Below, one piece after another: positions 14,509-14,696 of a DNA stretch of 14,696 bases. Position 1 is the stretch's first letter. Each line of letters opens with the position of its first letter. Made by a program: the position numbers and the translations under genes. The stretch covers positions 1 through 14,696 of the forward strand of contig PWFM01000079.1 of the NCBI GenBank assembly GCA_003553895.1, written 5' to 3'. The notes under the pieces were generated by a model. That model was not told the origin of the DNA. It made no database searches and worked only from the letters and a program-made list of their open reading frames with translations. Source of the stretch: Syntrophomonadaceae bacterium (lineage in GTDB: Bacteria > Bacillota > Dethiobacteria > DTU022).

Positions 14509-14696
14509 ATGCCACCAATAATTATACACCTGGTCGCTTCCCGGTCCAAAACAGGAAAAACGACCATTATAGAAAAAGTGATTCCCATCTTAAAACAAAG
14601 CGGTTTGCGGGTGGCCGCCCTTAAGGGCCACCTACAACACTATGACCTGGATTTACCCGGGAAAGACAGCTGGCGCTTTGCGGCAGCCGGGGCCGA
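14509..14696 (+). CDS. mobB: Molybdopterin-guanine dinucleotide biosynthesis protein B (N-terminal 62 residues, cut by window edge)
   Basis: MobB is a P-loop nucleotide-binding adaptor that works with MobA to attach GMP to the molybdenum cofactor. The fragment begins MPPIIIHLVASRSKTGKTTI, giving a Walker A region. KGHLQHYDLDLPGKDSWRFAAAGA is the characteristic MobB segment that usually reads KH..H.FD.D.PGKDS. The first glycine of the GxxxxGKT loop is a serine here, a mild departure. The ATG is preceded by a G-rich ribosome binding site. The gene runs off the right edge, so its C-terminal part and any fusion partner are not visible. It follows moaA in the same direction, consistent with a cofactor-biosynthesis operon. 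Confidence 0.88.
   Translation, partial: MPPIIIHLVASRSKTGKTTIIEKVIPILKQSGLRVAALKGHLQHYDLDLPGKDSWRFAAAGA

Overview
The window is a compact, mostly co-directional piece of a bacterial chromosome that most resembles a Gram-positive anaerobe of the Clostridia/Firmicutes. Three things point there: the cdaA-cdaR-glmM-glmS gene order, strong AGGAGG-type ribosome binding sites, and frequent TTG/GTG starts. The lineage is inferred from gene content; no rRNA or other direct marker is present. I see no mobile elements, CRISPR, tRNA or rRNA genes.

Positions 1-9021 read leftward (minus strand) as two blocks. The upstream block (9021 to 6581) is an AmmeMemoRadiSam cluster: a LigB/Memo-like extradiol-dioxygenase-fold protein, an AMMECR1-domain protein and the partner radical SAM enzyme. 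It has a good predicted sigma-A-type promoter at 9137-9165. A long hairpin (6562-6607) wraps the radical SAM stop codon. The downstream block (6414 to 1) is cdaA (diadenylate cyclase), cdaR (YbbR-domain membrane regulator), glmM (phosphoglucosamine mutase), glmS (glucosamine-6-phosphate synthase), an unlisted 53-residue membrane miniprotein, and glnS (glutaminyl-tRNA synthetase, cut by the window edge). It links c-di-AMP signalling to cell-wall amino-sugar supply, and glmS and glnS both consume glutamine.

Positions 9242-14696 read rightward. A MarR-family regulator (9369-9869) is divergent from the AmmeMemoRadiSam block. After it comes a molybdenum/tungsten-cofactor region. It starts with an extended -10 promoter and a structured leader that fits a Moco-type riboswitch (about 10036-10131), followed by an intrinsic terminator (10150-10187) just before moeA. 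Then come two consecutive MoeA-type molybdotransferases, the second fused to a periplasmic-binding-like/LysR-substrate-like domain, then moaA (first step of molybdopterin synthesis), then the start of mobB (guanine-dinucleotide cofactor branch), cut by the right edge.

The most noteworthy items are the riboswitch-terminator unit with a possible antiterminator pairing, the tandem MoeA / MoeA-PBP fusion pair, the unfused LigB-AMMECR1 gene pair, the hairpin at the amrS stop codon, and the small membrane ORF between glmS and glnS. I did not find a clearly new multi-gene system; these are known families with some unusual arrangements.
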